DNA of 64,000 nt, from contig JAQGEQ010000372.1 of the NCBI GenBank assembly GCA_034620365.1, positions 95,498 to 159,497 of the forward strand, read 5' to 3'. The notes beneath the pieces were generated by a model, which was not told the origin of the DNA, made no database searches, and worked only from the letters and a program-made list of their open reading frames with translations. The translations under genes and the position numbers were made by a program. Positions within the stretch are counted from its first letter, which is position 1; each line of letters begins with the position of its first letter. Below, piece by piece: positions 62,571-64,000 of the stretch. Origin of the DNA: Pegea sp. RAD2-039. Taxonomy: Eukaryota; Chordata; Thaliacea; Salpida; Salpidae.

Positions 62571-63815
62571 ATGGATAGAAGATATTACTCGGGTAAAAAA
62601 CCTACTACATGGGGCATCATATGGAACCAACAAACAAAACAGTTGATTCATACATTTGAGGAGAATGAAGCCTTTTATAAAATCCAAACAGAATTGAATG
62701 GAAGCTTATCAATAAAAAAAATCACAAATTGGCGTGGTAATCGATGTATGGAACTATCTTCAGACATCCCATCGTTTTATTTGCGTCGAGAACTGGTTGA
62801 GAACTTTTATAAGGTGTCGTTCATAACCAGGAAACAAGCTGATCCAAAATTAAAGGAACACTGTAAATTACATCCGGGAACCATAATTCTTGATAAAACT
62901 TCAAATAAATTTTGTTTCGAAGATTACACGCTTCAAATCATCGTTTTTGATAACAGTATAAGCTTACCACTTTATGTTGGTGAAAAAATGTTGGCAATAG
63001 AAAATATTGGTAGAGGAAGCTTTGGAAAAGTGTATTCTGCTTATTCAGTGGATAGAAAAAAGCTGATTGCAGTGAAAACAATTGAATTCTGTTCAGGTAT
63101 TAATAAGTGGTACGGTAGAGAAATAGCTTTGAAAAACGAGAAGACATATTTGATGAGTATCAAACATCCAAATATTGTTCATGTCTTTAAGGAAGAGAGC
63201 AACATCTCCGACTTCAGTTTGTGTCTTGAATTAGCAGATAAAGGAAACGCTAACCAATTTGCTCGTATGAATATTATCACTCCGGATTTGTTAAACACGA
63301 TGTTTAAACATGTTTTAACAGGAGTGATCTATCTCCACAACAGTGAACTATTACATCGAGATATAAAACCTTCAAATATTCTGGTTTTTTATGATGGAAA
63401 AGATTATAGTTTTAAACTTTCTGATTTTGGATCAGTATGTATGGTGTCAAATGACCCATACATCTTAAAAGCTCATGGAACTCTACCATACCAACCGCCT
63501 GAAGTTGTTCGATCGATTATGTGGAAATTGCCAATTTCATATAAAAAATCGACTGATGTGTTTGCTGTTGGTGCCACATTTTACTTCATCCTGTATAAAG
63601 TCCATCCATTTGAAGCTCTTTATCGCTCTGAAGACTTTAAAGAAAAGCTTAAGAATAGATCATGGACTCAAAATGATCTACAATCTCGTCTGCAAAAAAT
63701 CAAGAATCCACTTTTAAGAAATCTGATAACATCAAGCTGGAACATAGAAGAAAAGAAAAGACCTACTGCCAATCAATTGCTTAATCACATATTTCTAAAG
63801 GATGGAAATCAGTAG
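62571..63815 (+). CDS. Intronless Ser/Thr protein kinase, TBK1/IKK-like catalytic domain (414 aa)
   Basis: One open exon. The kinase domain spans about 140-408: glycine loop GRGSFG (147-152), ATP-binding K169, helix-C E190, catalytic loop HRDIKPSN (262-269, D264), DFG (285-287), PPE for APE (309-311), DVFAVG (329-334) and the conserved R397. The layout of HRDIKPSNIL, KLSDFG and an extended loop before DVFAVGATFYF resembles TBK1/IKK-epsilon. All catalytic residues are present, so it should phosphorylate Ser/Thr. Residues 1-138 form an unrecognised N-terminal domain with beta-rich patches (TTWGIIW, GTIILDKTSNKF); a diverged FHA-like fold is possible but unproven. No ubiquitin-like or coiled-coil tail follows, so it is not a full TBK1. 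The lack of introns contrasts with every other gene here. Confidence 0.88.
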   Translation: MDRRYYSGKKPTTWGIIWNQQTKQLIHTFEENEAFYKIQTELNGSLSIKKITNWRGNRCMELSSDIPSFYLRRELVENFYKVSFITRKQADPKLKEHCKLHPGTIILDKTSNKFCFEDYTLQIIVFDNSISLPLYVGEKMLAIENIGRGSFGKVYSAYSVDRKKLIAVKTIEFCSGINKWYGREIALKNEKTYLMSIKHPNIVHVFKEESNISDFSLCLELADKGNANQFARMNIITPDLLNTMFKHVLTGVIYLHNSELLHRDIKPSNILVFYDGKDYSFKLSDFGSVCMVSNDPYILKAHGTLPYQPPEVVRSIMWKLPISYKKSTDVFAVGATFYFILYKVHPFEALYRSEDFKEKLKNRSWTQNDLQSRLQKIKNPLLRNLITSSWNIEEKKRPTANQLLNHIFLKDGNQ

Positions 63816-63986
63816 GAATAGATCAAATTCCAGCCAGGTTTTTTTGGATCAAATAATTCAAGCATATACAGTCAAAACATTTTAATAATAGTAATATTTT
63901 TCAGTTTAAAATATTCTGTATTATAGGTGGAAAATGTTAGGCTTGTTTTTTTTCTTTAATTATTCATTCATTTTCTCTTAATTTTT

Positions 63987-63992
63987 AATAAA
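63987..63992 (+). terminator. Poly(A) signal of the kinase gene
   Basis: AATAAA lies 172 bp after the kinase stop codon, within AT-rich 3' UTR sequence, close to the window end. Confidence 0.55.
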
Positions 63993-64000
63993 ATCATTAC

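Noticed and set aside
1-64000. CRISPR arrays, rRNA genes, bacterial operons or riboswitches
   Set aside because: No spaced direct repeats of that kind, no rRNA-like conserved blocks, and the gene structure is eukaryotic throughout.

Overview
The window is AT-rich nuclear DNA from a multicellular animal. The evidence is spliced genes with short GT-AG introns (about 50-450 nt), a nuclear-receptor DNA-binding domain (a metazoan hallmark), a CNOT7/CAF1 deadenylase, ELM2-SANT domains, non-LTR retrotransposon debris and a tRNA-like element. Base composition and short introns suit a small AT-rich invertebrate such as a rotifer, orthonectid or flatworm, but I cannot name the species.

From 1 to about 48,020 the window is a degenerate tandem array of three and a half units. 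The fixed order is: ELM2-SANT gene on the minus strand, MSH2-like pseudogene (+), CAF1 deadenylase (+), then an unrecognised minus-strand locus 'X', in places with a decayed tripeptidyl-peptidase II (TPP2) segment. Unit 1 (1-20,646) has everything, with two X copies flanking the TPP2 pseudogene. Unit 2 (20,647-31,049) lacks MSH2 and TPP2. Unit 3 (31,050-46,600) has MSH2, CAF1, a short TPP2 relic and one X. Unit 4 (46,601-48,024) holds only the ELM2-SANT half of the minus-strand gene.

The main result is that minus-strand gene. Spliced by hand, copy 1 is 13 exons with every junction in frame and 466 codons. It joins an N-terminal nuclear-receptor C4 zinc-finger domain with its C-terminal 'GGR' extension, through a polar hinge, to an ELM2 and a SANT domain. 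ELM2-SANT is the HDAC-recruiting module of MTA, MIER, RERE and CoREST proteins. No ligand-binding domain is present. Copies 2 and 3 have the same layout. Copy 4 keeps ELM2-SANT but has a 351-codon Q/N/S-rich first exon in place of the receptor finger, joined through an intron of identical phase: exon shuffling caught at a duplication breakpoint. An 18-bp repeat inside the first zinc finger varies between copies.

The three CAF1 paralogues look complete (276 codons). Copies 1 and 2 keep all five DEDDh catalytic residues; copy 3 has Tyr for the catalytic His225.

From 48,100 to the end the DNA is mostly non-duplicated: the Q/N-rich exon, two inverted fragments of one LINE family, a four-exon multi-pass membrane protein gene (58,041-59,214), a tRNA-like element near 60,425, and an intronless Ser/Thr kinase gene (62,571-63,815) with a TATA box and a poly(A) signal. 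Long stretches between are AT-rich with no gene that I can support.
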